Origin: Saccharothrix sp. ALI-22-I
GTDB taxonomy: Bacteria > Actinomycetota > Actinomycetes > Mycobacteriales > Pseudonocardiaceae
Length of the DNA: 64,000 nucleotides
Assembly (NCBI RefSeq): GCF_001984175.1
Contig: NZ_MTQP01000045.1
Location: forward strand, 52,629-116,628
Direction of reading: 5' to 3'
The stretch's first letter is position 1; every line of letters starts with the position of its first letter. Under the pieces are notes generated by a model. It saw only the letters and a program-made list of their open reading frames with translations, had not been told where the DNA came from and searched no databases. The position numbers were made by a program, and so were the translations under genes. Positions 27,551 through 35,563 of the stretch are shown one piece after another.

Positions 27551-29202
27551 TCAGGCCCGGCCGACGTCGGCTGGGGTGAAGCGTCCGGTGAGGTCCGTGG
27601 CCTCGGTGAGCAGGTCGGTGTAGTCGGTATCGGTCAGCCAGCGCTTGTGCATCAGTTTGGCGGTGGCGGCGAGGAGTCCGCGGTAGCCCGTGGGCAACGC
27701 GAAGTCGTGGGTCGAGGAGAGATCGGGGGCGCACTGAGGATGTGCGAGCACCCACGTCGCTCCGACCAACCCGTCGACGTCCTCGTCGTCGTCCCACTGT
27801 GGATCTTGAGTGCCGTCCACAGGGGAAGGATGTCGAGGCAGAGCCAGGCGTCGGACGCCAGCAGGGGAAGCCCGCACGGTCCGCATCGCAGTACAGGGAA
27901 TTCGGCGCCGGCTACGGTATGGGCGTCGGAGGCGCGTGTCGCGTGGGGCAGCAGTTGCTGGACGGACTCCACGCTGGCCGTCAGCGGGTCCAGGTCGAGT
28001 ACCTCGCGGAGCAGCGTCCAGGTCATGGCCGCGCAGCCTGTGCCGAAGTAGGTGAAGCACTTCATGTGCCGTTCCGGCAGCGCAATGTAGTCCTCCGCTT
28101 GGCGGATGAACCAGGACAGCGCGCTGGTGGTGCCGTTGGGGTCGGCGGCCCGATTCGGCGGTTCGGTCGCCATGCGCACGGCGCGCCATGCCAGGCAGAT
28201 CGCCTCGCCGAGGCGGCGTTGACCGAGCAGTCGGCGCAGAACATGCCGAATCTGGGTCGACTCCTGATCCCGGAGATCCGGTAGACCCTGGACATGCAGT
28301 TGCTGTCGCAGGTACCGGACCGTCTCCTCGACGAGCAGTTCGCGCGCCAGTTCGACCAGTTCGTCGCTGCGGTAGCGGTCGAGGCTGTCCGGGTCGAGCC
28401 GCCGCGTCAGGTGCCTGTCCACGGCTTCGACGGCGTCGATCTCGTCACGGCCCCACGGGGTGTAGTGGCGCGCCAAGGCGGGTCGATAGGTGTCGTCCAG
28501 AACCGGATCCGTGTCCGGATCTGCTGGCATTGTCCAGTCGAAGGCGCTCAACGGTGAGTCCGGGTGGATGGCCAGCAGTCCCGATCGGACCGCGGAGGCC
28601 AGATAGTTCGGACCCGAGTCGCCCGGATGAAGCGGGGAGATCCGACGGCGTTCGATGCGCACTGGCAGTCCGTCCGGTGTCTGCCATCGGATTGTCGTCA
28701 ACGTGGTGATCTCGTCGCTGACGTTGGCCTTCGGAATGGGTTCGTCCGGACGAAACACCACTGAAAGAGTGGACCGGACGATCGCGCGGAGAGATTCGTC
28801 GACCGATGTCGTCGGCGTCGCGCCCGAGGTGTCCGAACCCGTGGCGGTACGTGAGAGACGATCGGTTGCGGTCTTCAGGGCCTTGGTCACTCGGTGCCCG
28901 AGGGTCGGCGTGCAGGCCATGCACCGTTCGGGCGGTTCGTTCAAGACGAGTCGCTCGAACGCCGCCCGCGCGGTGAGAGGCAACTCCCCGTCGCATCGCT
29001 TGCAGCGTCGCCCGACGGCGACCGCCTCTCCGCCGGCGAGGGCCAGCAGGTGCGCGGACCCGAGGCCGTGTGCGTCGATGTCGCGGACGTCACACCCACC
29101 GGGAGCACAGGCCCACGCAATTCGCCCCTCAACAGGTGACAGGACACCGCCGACGAGATCGACCTGATCAACGACCCCGACGAGTAGGGTGCGCGATCGC
29201 AC
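27551..29202 (-). pseudogene. zinc-ribbon protein of unknown family, frameshifted
   Basis: GTG 29202 opens a protein with an N-terminal zinc ribbon (CKRCDGELPL followed by CMAC) and a C-terminal one (LRCGPCGLPLL). Between them is a helical region (LVEETVRYLRQQLHVQG, RRLLGQRRLGEAICLAWRAV, MKCFTYFGTGCAAMTW). Near 27810 the frame changes: the coding sense continues in the next frame as QWDDDEDVDGLVGATWVLAH and TAKLMHKRWLTDTDYTDLLT to the stop at 27551. One missing base would explain it, so it may be a sequence error in a gene of about 550 codons. It is divergent from the family A gene at 29244, only 41 bases away, suggesting shared control. Confidence 0.55.
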
Positions 29203-29243
29203 AACACGGCGATCGACCCGATGAATGGACAGGACGCGGACCC

Positions 29244-30449
29244 ATGGCGAGCACGGACAACGACCAGGACTCATTGCTGTCGGAGATCACGCTCGTCGCG
29301 GGCCGGGTCCGCCATCCCGACCTGTGGATAGGGGCGTTCGTCGCCCCGGCCTGGTACGGCGACGCGGAGATCGACGACTCGGCCGACGAGAAGGACGTCG
29401 AGGCCGCGCTACCCGCCGACGAACGCGAGCGGGCACGCCGGCGCCGCGGCACCCTGCTGGTCGCGGCCAACCGGATCATCGACGACTGCATCAGCGACCT
29501 GACCCATCTCGGCTTCGACGACACCGGCCTGCCCGACGCCGACGACGCCGAAGACTCGGTCGTCTACCGCTTCTTCCCACCTCGCCACCGCGACGCCTAC
29601 GACGAGGACTTCTTCCGCCAGGTCCTGGTGACCGCCGTCAAAGTCGCCCACGACCTGGCCGACCCCCACGGCCGCCCTGCGGCCTGCACGGCCGAGGAGG
29701 TTATCCGCGACACCGTGCTGGACCTGGCCCGGGACCTGTGCCTCGAGGCAGACCTCGGTGCGATGCCACCAGGTGTGGACGACCTGCTGTTGGAGGACAC
29801 CGACTTCGAGGTCCTGTTCCGCAGCGACATGGACGGCATCGAGGACGACCCGGGTCTCCAGGCGGGCATGAACCTCACGGTCGGCGGCGTGCAGGACTGG
29901 TTCGTCCCCTTCCGTCCCGGCCTTCACCCGCATCCCTACGTCGAGGCGGTCTCCACCGCGCCCCTCGTCCACGATCTCCGCCGCCGCCTGCCCTGCACCG
30001 AATTCCAGGACGTCGCCGGCCCGTCCTACACCGGATTCGACCTGCCGGATCCCGTGGTTCGCACAGAACCGGAGAGCGAGATCGTCGCCCTCGCGCGGGA
30101 ATCCGCAGACCGCGACGATCCCGCGCTCTGGGTCCCCGACGACCACGACCACGAGAAGTCCTTCGCCGCCCTGCAAGCCGCCGCCGCCCGTGCGGACGCG
30201 GGTAGCGGCTGGTTGACGTGGGAGCCGTACGAAGGTGCCGACACGGTACGCACCGATCCGGTCATCATGCTCGTACCACACCGCCACTTCCCGGTCGGAC
30301 CGGACGAACCGTGGGTCGACACCGCGATCGCACCGCACGGACGCCTACTCGCCGTCCCCTTGCGTGTAATCGTCTCCTACCGTCCCGACTCCGATGTCAG
30401 GCGTCAGTGGACCCGCTCGCTCGACACCCTTCCGCAGCCGCAGATTTAG
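29244..30449 (+). CDS. uncharacterised acidic protein, family A copy 2
   Basis: This 401-residue protein is similar along its full length to the gene at 9668-10879. Identical blocks include PAACTAEE, IRDTVLD, GSGWLTW, PHRHFP, EPWVDT, IAPH and VSYRPD. It is rich in Asp and Glu and lacks membrane segments or a signal peptide. The ATG at 29244 was chosen over upstream codons because homology with copy 1 begins just after it. It starts 41 bases from the divergent zinc-ribbon gene and runs toward the Avs-like gene. Function unknown. Confidence 0.75.
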   Translation: MASTDNDQDSLLSEITLVAGRVRHPDLWIGAFVAPAWYGDAEIDDSADEKDVEAALPADERERARRRRGTLLVAANRIIDDCISDLTHLGFDDTGLPDADDAEDSVVYRFFPPRHRDAYDEDFFRQVLVTAVKVAHDLADPHGRPAACTAEEVIRDTVLDLARDLCLEADLGAMPPGVDDLLLEDTDFEVLFRSDMDGIEDDPGLQAGMNLTVGGVQDWFVPFRPGLHPHPYVEAVSTAPLVHDLRRRLPCTEFQDVAGPSYTGFDLPDPVVRTEPESEIVALARESADRDDPALWVPDDHDHEKSFAALQAAAARADAGSGWLTWEPYEGADTVRTDPVIMLVPHRHFPVGPDEPWVDTAIAPHGRLLAVPLRVIVSYRPDSDVRRQWTRSLDTLPQPQI

Positions 30450-30504
30450 ATCACGATGCGTACTAGGACACAGGAGCCGTTGTGCTGGTCGGGCGGCCGT
30501 AGGC

Positions 30505-33459
30505 TCATATCATCGCCTGAGCGATGGTGATGATCTTTCTCGCCAGCATGCTGAAGACTGGATCCTGTGCGAGGTGGTGTTGGTTTGCGTCTGACCCAAC
30601 CTTGGTCAACCCTTCACCGATGTCGTCGACCCTGTTGTCGTAGACCGCGGCAGCCAGTGCGAAGAGATCAAATTTCGCCCGGTACTCGCCCCCGGCGATT
30701 GCGCTGGTGTGCACGAAACAAGGCTGGCTCAGGAGATGTCGCAGCAGCGCCCGTGGCTCTGGCGATGCGGGGTGGTCGAGCGTGGCGGCGACTAGTTTCA
30801 GAGCGATGTTGTGCAGTGCCTGCTGCGCCGACTCCCTTGAAAGCGGCGGGTTGCCGAGTTCGGCCGCGAGGTTGTCGATCTCGGTGCGGCATTCCTGCCA
30901 CTTCTGCTGTCCTATCAGCGCTTCGACGAGGAGTCGGCGCAGTTCGGTGTTGATGCTGTTGCCATGGCGGGAATGCGTGAGAAGCGCACGTGTTATCCGC
31001 TCGGCGCTGCCGTCCTCTCCTTCGCTGATCATGCGGTTTGCCCGCTCGATGGCGTCCGTGTTCTCGGTGAGGGTGGTGCTGGGCAGGCGCTGCTGCAGTT
31101 CGCGAAGGACCGCGATCAGAGCGTTCGACTTGTCCGTCGCGGGTACCCGATCGTGGAGGAGGCTCAGGATGCTGAGCGCGGAAACACAAAACTTCGCCGC
31201 CGCCTGGTGTGCCTTGTGGTCGAGTGCCAGTGTCTGTGCGTAGGTCAGTACGCGTGCCAGTTCCACCACGGCGGGGTGCGGGTCGAGTTTGACGGCCTGG
31301 TCGGAGTGGACGAGTGCGCGGGCCAGGTGCAGACGAGCCTGGTGTTCCAGGAACACGTCTACGCCGTCCGCATCGTCGAGAATCATGTCGATCTCTGAAC
31401 GCAACAGGTCGATCGCTTCCTCATCGCGTCCCGCGGCGACGTAGATGCCGGCCAGATTCCCGGCCAGCACCGCGATGCGGCGGCCGGCGACGCCGAGGCG
31501 CCGCAGATGGGCGACGAGTGCGGCGGCGTGCGGAGCCAGTTGGTGTGCCTTGGTGACCTCCTGGTTGTGGGTGGCGGCGGACAACCAGTGGTTGACGTGG
31601 AAGGCCAACCGTCGGAGTTCGTCCTTCCACTCTCCCTGAGCGGAACCCTCCTCGAGACGGGTGCGCACCACCTCCTGCAGCACTGCGTTGACGGCGATGG
31701 TGTGGTCAGCGGTGGGGAGGAGGTCGGAGGTTCGCCATGCCAACCGTTCGTCGTGACGGGCGAACGATATTCGGCTCAGTGCCCGGACCGCCTCCTGCGG
31801 CCGCGGGTCCTGGATCACCGCTGGCCCGTCGGACTCGGAGAGGTTGTCGAACTGGGGGAGGTTGTCGGCGTTTAAGGCCAGCGTCGCCGCCAGGAGTTGG
31901 ATGGGCACCTGCTGGCCGCTGAGGTAGCTTGCGCGCATCAGCATCTCGGTCGCCAGCCCGGCGATTTCCTTCGGGTTGGACCGGTGCAGAAGCTCCAGAC
32001 CGAGATCGATGGCGGCGACAAGGGTGCGTGGGTAGCCCGGGGGAACCGAGAGGTCGTCGTCGAGCGACCGCCCTTTCAACGCCTGCAGGTAGTAGTCGAC
32101 GTCGGCGAGCGTGTAGCCGCAACTACGCAAGTAGCCCGTCGCGAGCTCGAGGGCCAGTGGCCAGCGCTCTAGTTCGGCTGCCAGGCGCCGCGCCTGATCA
32201 CCGGACTCGGCGGGAGGCTCGTCGAGCCGGCGATGAATGAGCTCTACGGCCTCGTCACTCGTCAGGGCGGTCACCGGGATCGAGGTTCCCAGGCGGGCCG
32301 TGCTGTCGATGGTCGTGATGAGCACGTCAGCGTCGGCCAGACGTGGCGACCACCGCTGCGCCAGGTCCGGTGTTGCGTCGTCGAACACGAGGAGGAACCT
32401 GCCCGCCCGCGTACTCAACGCTTCGTGCACCGCTGACCGCAACCGTTCGCTGGTGCCGTCCCGTTCGACACCGAGGCGGACGGCCAACGCCTGGAAGCCG
32501 TCCTCGATGCTGTCGGGACTCGTCGCGTCGATCCAGTAGATCGCCTCGTAGGCGTCGGCGTAGGCCGCGACGTAGGCGGCGGCGAGGCTCGACTTCCCAA
32601 TCCCGGACAGCCCCGTCAGACCGCAGTGCCGCACCGAGCGCCCGGTGGGACGGTAGGGCTGCAACGCGCTGACGATCTGCTCGACCAGCCCGGTACGGGG
32701 CAGGTCCGGCACCGGCGCCATCAGCCCGAGAACGCTACCCCAGTCACGGCCACCGATGACCTCGACGATGTCCCGTTCGTCCTGGACCACGGCATGGACC
32801 ACCTCAGCCTTCGTCCACACCGCGTGCTCCGCGAAGGCAGCCCTGCGGTGCACCTCGGCCAGTAGGTGCGCCAACAGCAGACCCGAGGACCGCGGCCCGA
32901 CACCGCGGCCGCGCTTCCGGCGGACGTCCCACACCTTGGTTTTCACACTGTCCGCGACATCCGTGCGGTCACGGGGGTCCACCAGCAAGCGGCAGCGTCC
33001 CAGCCGCTCGATCTGATCGTCGGTGAGCTCGGTGACGTCGGCCGACGACCGGGCCTCAGCCAGAGTTCGTGCCAACTCTGCCCGCCGTTCGCCAACCGAG
33101 AGATCGGGCCGCGCCAGGAGATCCGCCACCTTGCCCGCGCCGGAAGCCAACCGCACGTTGGTCAGCAACTCGTAGCGCTCCGCGTCGCACCGGGTGACCA
33201 ACTCGACCATGATCCGGTAGACCGCCCCGGTGCCAAGGGACGCGGTCGAACCACCGGTCTTGACCTGTGCGGCGAGCAGCACCTCGTCGTCAGTGCCGAC
33301 CAGGTCGAAGTCGACGACGTCAAGCCGGTCCGACTCGCCGGCGCCGCCCTCGACCCGACAGGCCTCGAAACGATCGTCCTCGACCGCCGCGAGCACGGCT
33401 TCGACCGTACGAAGATACTGGTAAAGGAAGCCCCACGCGGCGACTCGACCCCCGTCCAC
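30505..33459 (-). CDS. Avs-like STAND ATPase with N-terminal nuclease
   Basis: This protein has 984 residues. Residues 1-90 resemble the Cap4/Mrr-type PD-(D/E)XK nuclease: GFLYQYLRTVEAVLA, Asp in VVDFDLVGTDDE and LLAAQVKTGG (the Q-x-K arm). A STAND ATPase core follows, with P-loop GLSGIGKSS near residue 287, Walker B FLLVFDDA and RWPLALELATGYL. The C-terminal 450 residues are helical, TPR-like repeats suited to sensing. By family knowledge, a bound phage protein would trigger oligomerisation and DNA cleavage, killing or arresting the cell. The start is GTG 33459. Operon partners are absent, which is normal for such systems. Confidence 0.78.
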   Translation of the reverse strand: MDGGRVAAWGFLYQYLRTVEAVLAAVEDDRFEACRVEGGAGESDRLDVVDFDLVGTDDEVLLAAQVKTGGSTASLGTGAVYRIMVELVTRCDAERYELLTNVRLASGAGKVADLLARPDLSVGERRAELARTLAEARSSADVTELTDDQIERLGRCRLLVDPRDRTDVADSVKTKVWDVRRKRGRGVGPRSSGLLLAHLLAEVHRRAAFAEHAVWTKAEVVHAVVQDERDIVEVIGGRDWGSVLGLMAPVPDLPRTGLVEQIVSALQPYRPTGRSVRHCGLTGLSGIGKSSLAAAYVAAYADAYEAIYWIDATSPDSIEDGFQALAVRLGVERDGTSERLRSAVHEALSTRAGRFLLVFDDATPDLAQRWSPRLADADVLITTIDSTARLGTSIPVTALTSDEAVELIHRRLDEPPAESGDQARRLAAELERWPLALELATGYLRSCGYTLADVDYYLQALKGRSLDDDLSVPPGYPRTLVAAIDLGLELLHRSNPKEIAGLATEMLMRASYLSGQQVPIQLLAATLALNADNLPQFDNLSESDGPAVIQDPRPQEAVRALSRISFARHDERLAWRTSDLLPTADHTIAVNAVLQEVVRTRLEEGSAQGEWKDELRRLAFHVNHWLSAATHNQEVTKAHQLAPHAAALVAHLRRLGVAGRRIAVLAGNLAGIYVAAGRDEEAIDLLRSEIDMILDDADGVDVFLEHQARLHLARALVHSDQAVKLDPHPAVVELARVLTYAQTLALDHKAHQAAAKFCVSALSILSLLHDRVPATDKSNALIAVLRELQQRLPSTTLTENTDAIERANRMISEGEDGSAERITRALLTHSRHGNSINTELRRLLVEALIGQQKWQECRTEIDNLAAELGNPPLSRESAQQALHNIALKLVAATLDHPASPEPRALLRHLLSQPCFVHTSAIAGGEYRAKFDLFALAAAVYDNRVDDIGEGLTKVGSDANQHHLAQDPVFSMLARKIITIAQAMI

Positions 33460-33617
33460 GGCCTCGACGTTACGGCGTCACGGCCACCGGGTCAGTCGAC
33501 CGGACGGTCGGTGTGCGCGACAATCAGCCGATCGGCCGGTCATGAAGACCTTCTGACAAAGCCGCGGGCACCCGCGTTGCGTCGAACTGCCAAGCACGCC
33601 GGGCCGCGGAACACCCG

Positions 33618-33884
33618 ATGAACGCGCGGACGCGGGTAACCGTGATCGGCGGCGGCCGGAACTGCGAGCACAGCGTGTCTCTCGCCTCCACGGCGTCGGG
33701 ACGAGCGACGCAAGACCTCGCAGGTGACGAAGATGTTCGCCGCCGACGGCTGACCTACCCGGAACTGCCAGGCCGACTTATCCGAGCGATCCTCATTTCC
33801 CAGGCCGACCATCCGCGCGCTCTGACCCCAGAGGATCCGCATAAGGTCGTCGCGCTGTGCCAGAGCGTTAGCGTCGAATTGTGA
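33618..33884 (+). pseudogene. D-Ala-D-Ala ligase N-terminal fragment
   Basis: The first 28 residues read RTRVTVIGGGRNCEHSVSLA then STAS, which matches the start of D-alanine-D-alanine ligase family proteins (VxGGxxCEHxVSLASA). After that the frame has no similarity to an ATP-grasp enzyme and stops at residue 88. It is a small transplanted or decayed piece. Confidence 0.5.
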
Positions 33885-33917
33885 CTGGCAATCATAACAG
33901 ATTGCACCACTTGACCG

Positions 33918-33958
33918 GCGGTCGGGTCGTCAGGCAACTCACCTGACGACCCGACCGC
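33918..33958 (-). terminator. strong hairpin downstream of small membrane gene
   Basis: The arms 33918-33934 and 33942-33958 are perfect 17-base complements (GCGGTCGGGTCGTCAGG and inverse) around a 7-base loop. They lie 58 bases after the stop of the leftward small gene at 34016-34297, so it is probably its terminator. Confidence 0.65.
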
Positions 33959-34015
33959 ACCACCTAGCGCCGGCCGCCGACCTTGCGCTCCGCGACGGCG
34001 GACTTCCTGACCTGC

Positions 34016-34297
34016 TTACTCTTCTGGGCGCAGCTCGCATTGCCGCTTGCGCCGCTCACGGCGTTCCCGGCGATCCTCTCGACGCCGCTCGCGTCGCTCC
34101 TGGCGAGCCAGACGACGCTTCTCCGCGTTGGCCCATCGCTCCTTCCACCAGGCGAGCTTGTCCTGCGAGTTCTACGGAAACAGCACTCCCAGCAACTTGG
34201 CCAGCGCTGCGATCAGTCCAGCGAGAAGCCCTGGAAACAGGCAGATCAGAATCAACTCCGCCGGTCCGTCGACGGGGGTGAGATTCAAGCCGCGCAC
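34016..34297 (-). pseudogene. small membrane protein with in-frame TAG
   Basis: GTG 34297 follows GGAAGG and encodes 41 residues ending in one hydrophobic helix (LILICLFPGLLAGLIAALAK). TAG at 34174-34172 follows. The same frame then continues for 51 codons as a very charged helix (KLAWWKERWANAEKRRLARQ, then mostly Arg/Glu) to TAA at 34016. A strong hairpin follows. The two halves make sense as one single-pass protein of 93 residues, so TAG is either a nonsense mutation or read through. Too short for most gene finders. Function unknown. Confidence 0.5.
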
Positions 34298-34589
34298 GGC
34301 CAGTCCTTCCGATCATCTCGGAGAACAGGGCTAGCCATGCCTTTGCTGCGCCCCTCGTCCGGCGGCACACGGCCCAACCCCGCCCGTCAACAAAGGTTGA
34401 CAAGGGCAGGCAGGCTCACGCCAACTGGATGCAGGAAGCGTCGACCGACTCAGCATGAGGAAGGGCGACCAGCGCGGGCCGGAATAGGTCGCTCACGACG
34501 GCGCACACACCGGTCAATACAAGGCTGAGGCAGCGCACCAAGATAGCGCGCTGCCGTCGTTGACGCATCAGCACAGTCTGATGCTATCG

Positions 34590-35010
34590 GATCTTAGTCC
34601 GGAGAATGACCTGCTCCTGGAACAGCCGCGCGCCCAGGGCGCGGGCCAGCAGCGGATAGTCGTGCTGCCACGGTTCGCCTTGGCGGCGAAGGTAGGGGTG
34701 TACCGAGCCGCCCCGGATCGGGCCGGGCCGGATGAGCGCGACCTGCACCGCGATGTCCCCAGAACGTCCTGGACTTGAGCCGGAGCAGAGTGCCCATCTG
34801 CGCCCGGCTCCACCTGAAACACTCCGGCGGTTTCCGCCGCGCACAGCATGTCATAGACGGCCGGGTCGGCGAGGTCGAGCCAGGCCCCTCGGGCTTGGCG
34901 ACGAGGTCCCGGGCGTAGCGGATCGCCGAGAGCATCCCCCAGGCCGAGCAGGTCGAACTTGACCAACCCGACGGTGGCGCAAGCGTCCTTGTCCCACTAC
35001 AAGCTGTTCG
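34590..35010 (-). pseudogene. dnaE2: error-prone DNA polymerase III alpha fragment
   Basis: Pieces in several minus-strand frames match one part of DnaE2/ImuC: WDKDACATVGLVKFDLLGLG, then GMLSAIRYARDLVAKPEGPG, LDLADPAVYDMLCAAETAGV with FQVE, VALIRPGPIRGGSVHPYLRR and ARLFQEQV. At least three frameshifts separate them and both ends are missing. The piece abuts a family A fragment in the opposite orientation, so it is clearly a relic. Confidence 0.75.
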
Positions 35011-35040
35011 ACCGGGCATCCGCGCCCGGTCGACCGGCAC

Positions 35041-35240
35041 GACTTTGGCACAGTCACCGACCTGGGCGACAACGACTTCGACCTCGACGCACCCGAGCCG
35101 CCAGCGCAGTACGGACCCGTAACCGACGTCGTGGCCCGCGAGCGAGCCAACGCCGCCGCCCGCACGGCGACCGACCTGTGGATCCCTGACGACAATGCCC
35201 CGGAAGCGCCCTTCGGTCGTCGCCCTCTGGCGACACCCGT
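35041..35240 (+). pseudogene. family A fragment (third copy)
   Basis: From 35041 the plus strand reads LGDNDFDLDAPEPPAQYGPV then TDVVARERANAAARTATDLW and PDDNAPEAPFG. This matches an internal block of the family A protein at 9668-10879 (about residues 256-308). Nothing of either end is left. It is bounded by the dnaE2 fragment and the truncated IS5-type transposase. Confidence 0.7.
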
Positions 35241-35563
35241 CACCCTTTCGCTCGGACAGCTGCGAGGTCCCGGATAGTTCTCGACCAGTCCGCCCCGCAC
35301 TCGCCGCCGAGGTCGACCACGGCTTGGTGCAGCCGCTGCCACAACCCCGCATCGGTCCACTGAGTGAACCGCCGATATACCATCGGGGCGGGCAGGTTGA
35401 ACGCCGGTGGCAGGTTCTGCCATCGGCAGCCGCTGGTCAATATGAACACGATCGCGGTGAACACCGCTTGGTCGGACACCGGTTCCGGTGCGCCATCCTG
35501 CGGATCGGGAGGGATCAGTGGGACCAACGGCTGCACCACCAATGTCCACATGTCGTCGGACAC
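35240..35563 (-). mobile_element. truncated IS5-family transposase N-terminus
   Basis: Residues VSDDMWTLVVQPLVPLIPPD, FTAIVFILTSGCRWQNLPPA, YRRFTQWTDAGLWQRLHQAV and the end DLAAVRAKG are the N-terminal domain of an IS5-type transposase, up to its first catalytic Asp region. The rest of the element is gone. It is fused in frame to the NB-ARC gene. Confidence 0.85.
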
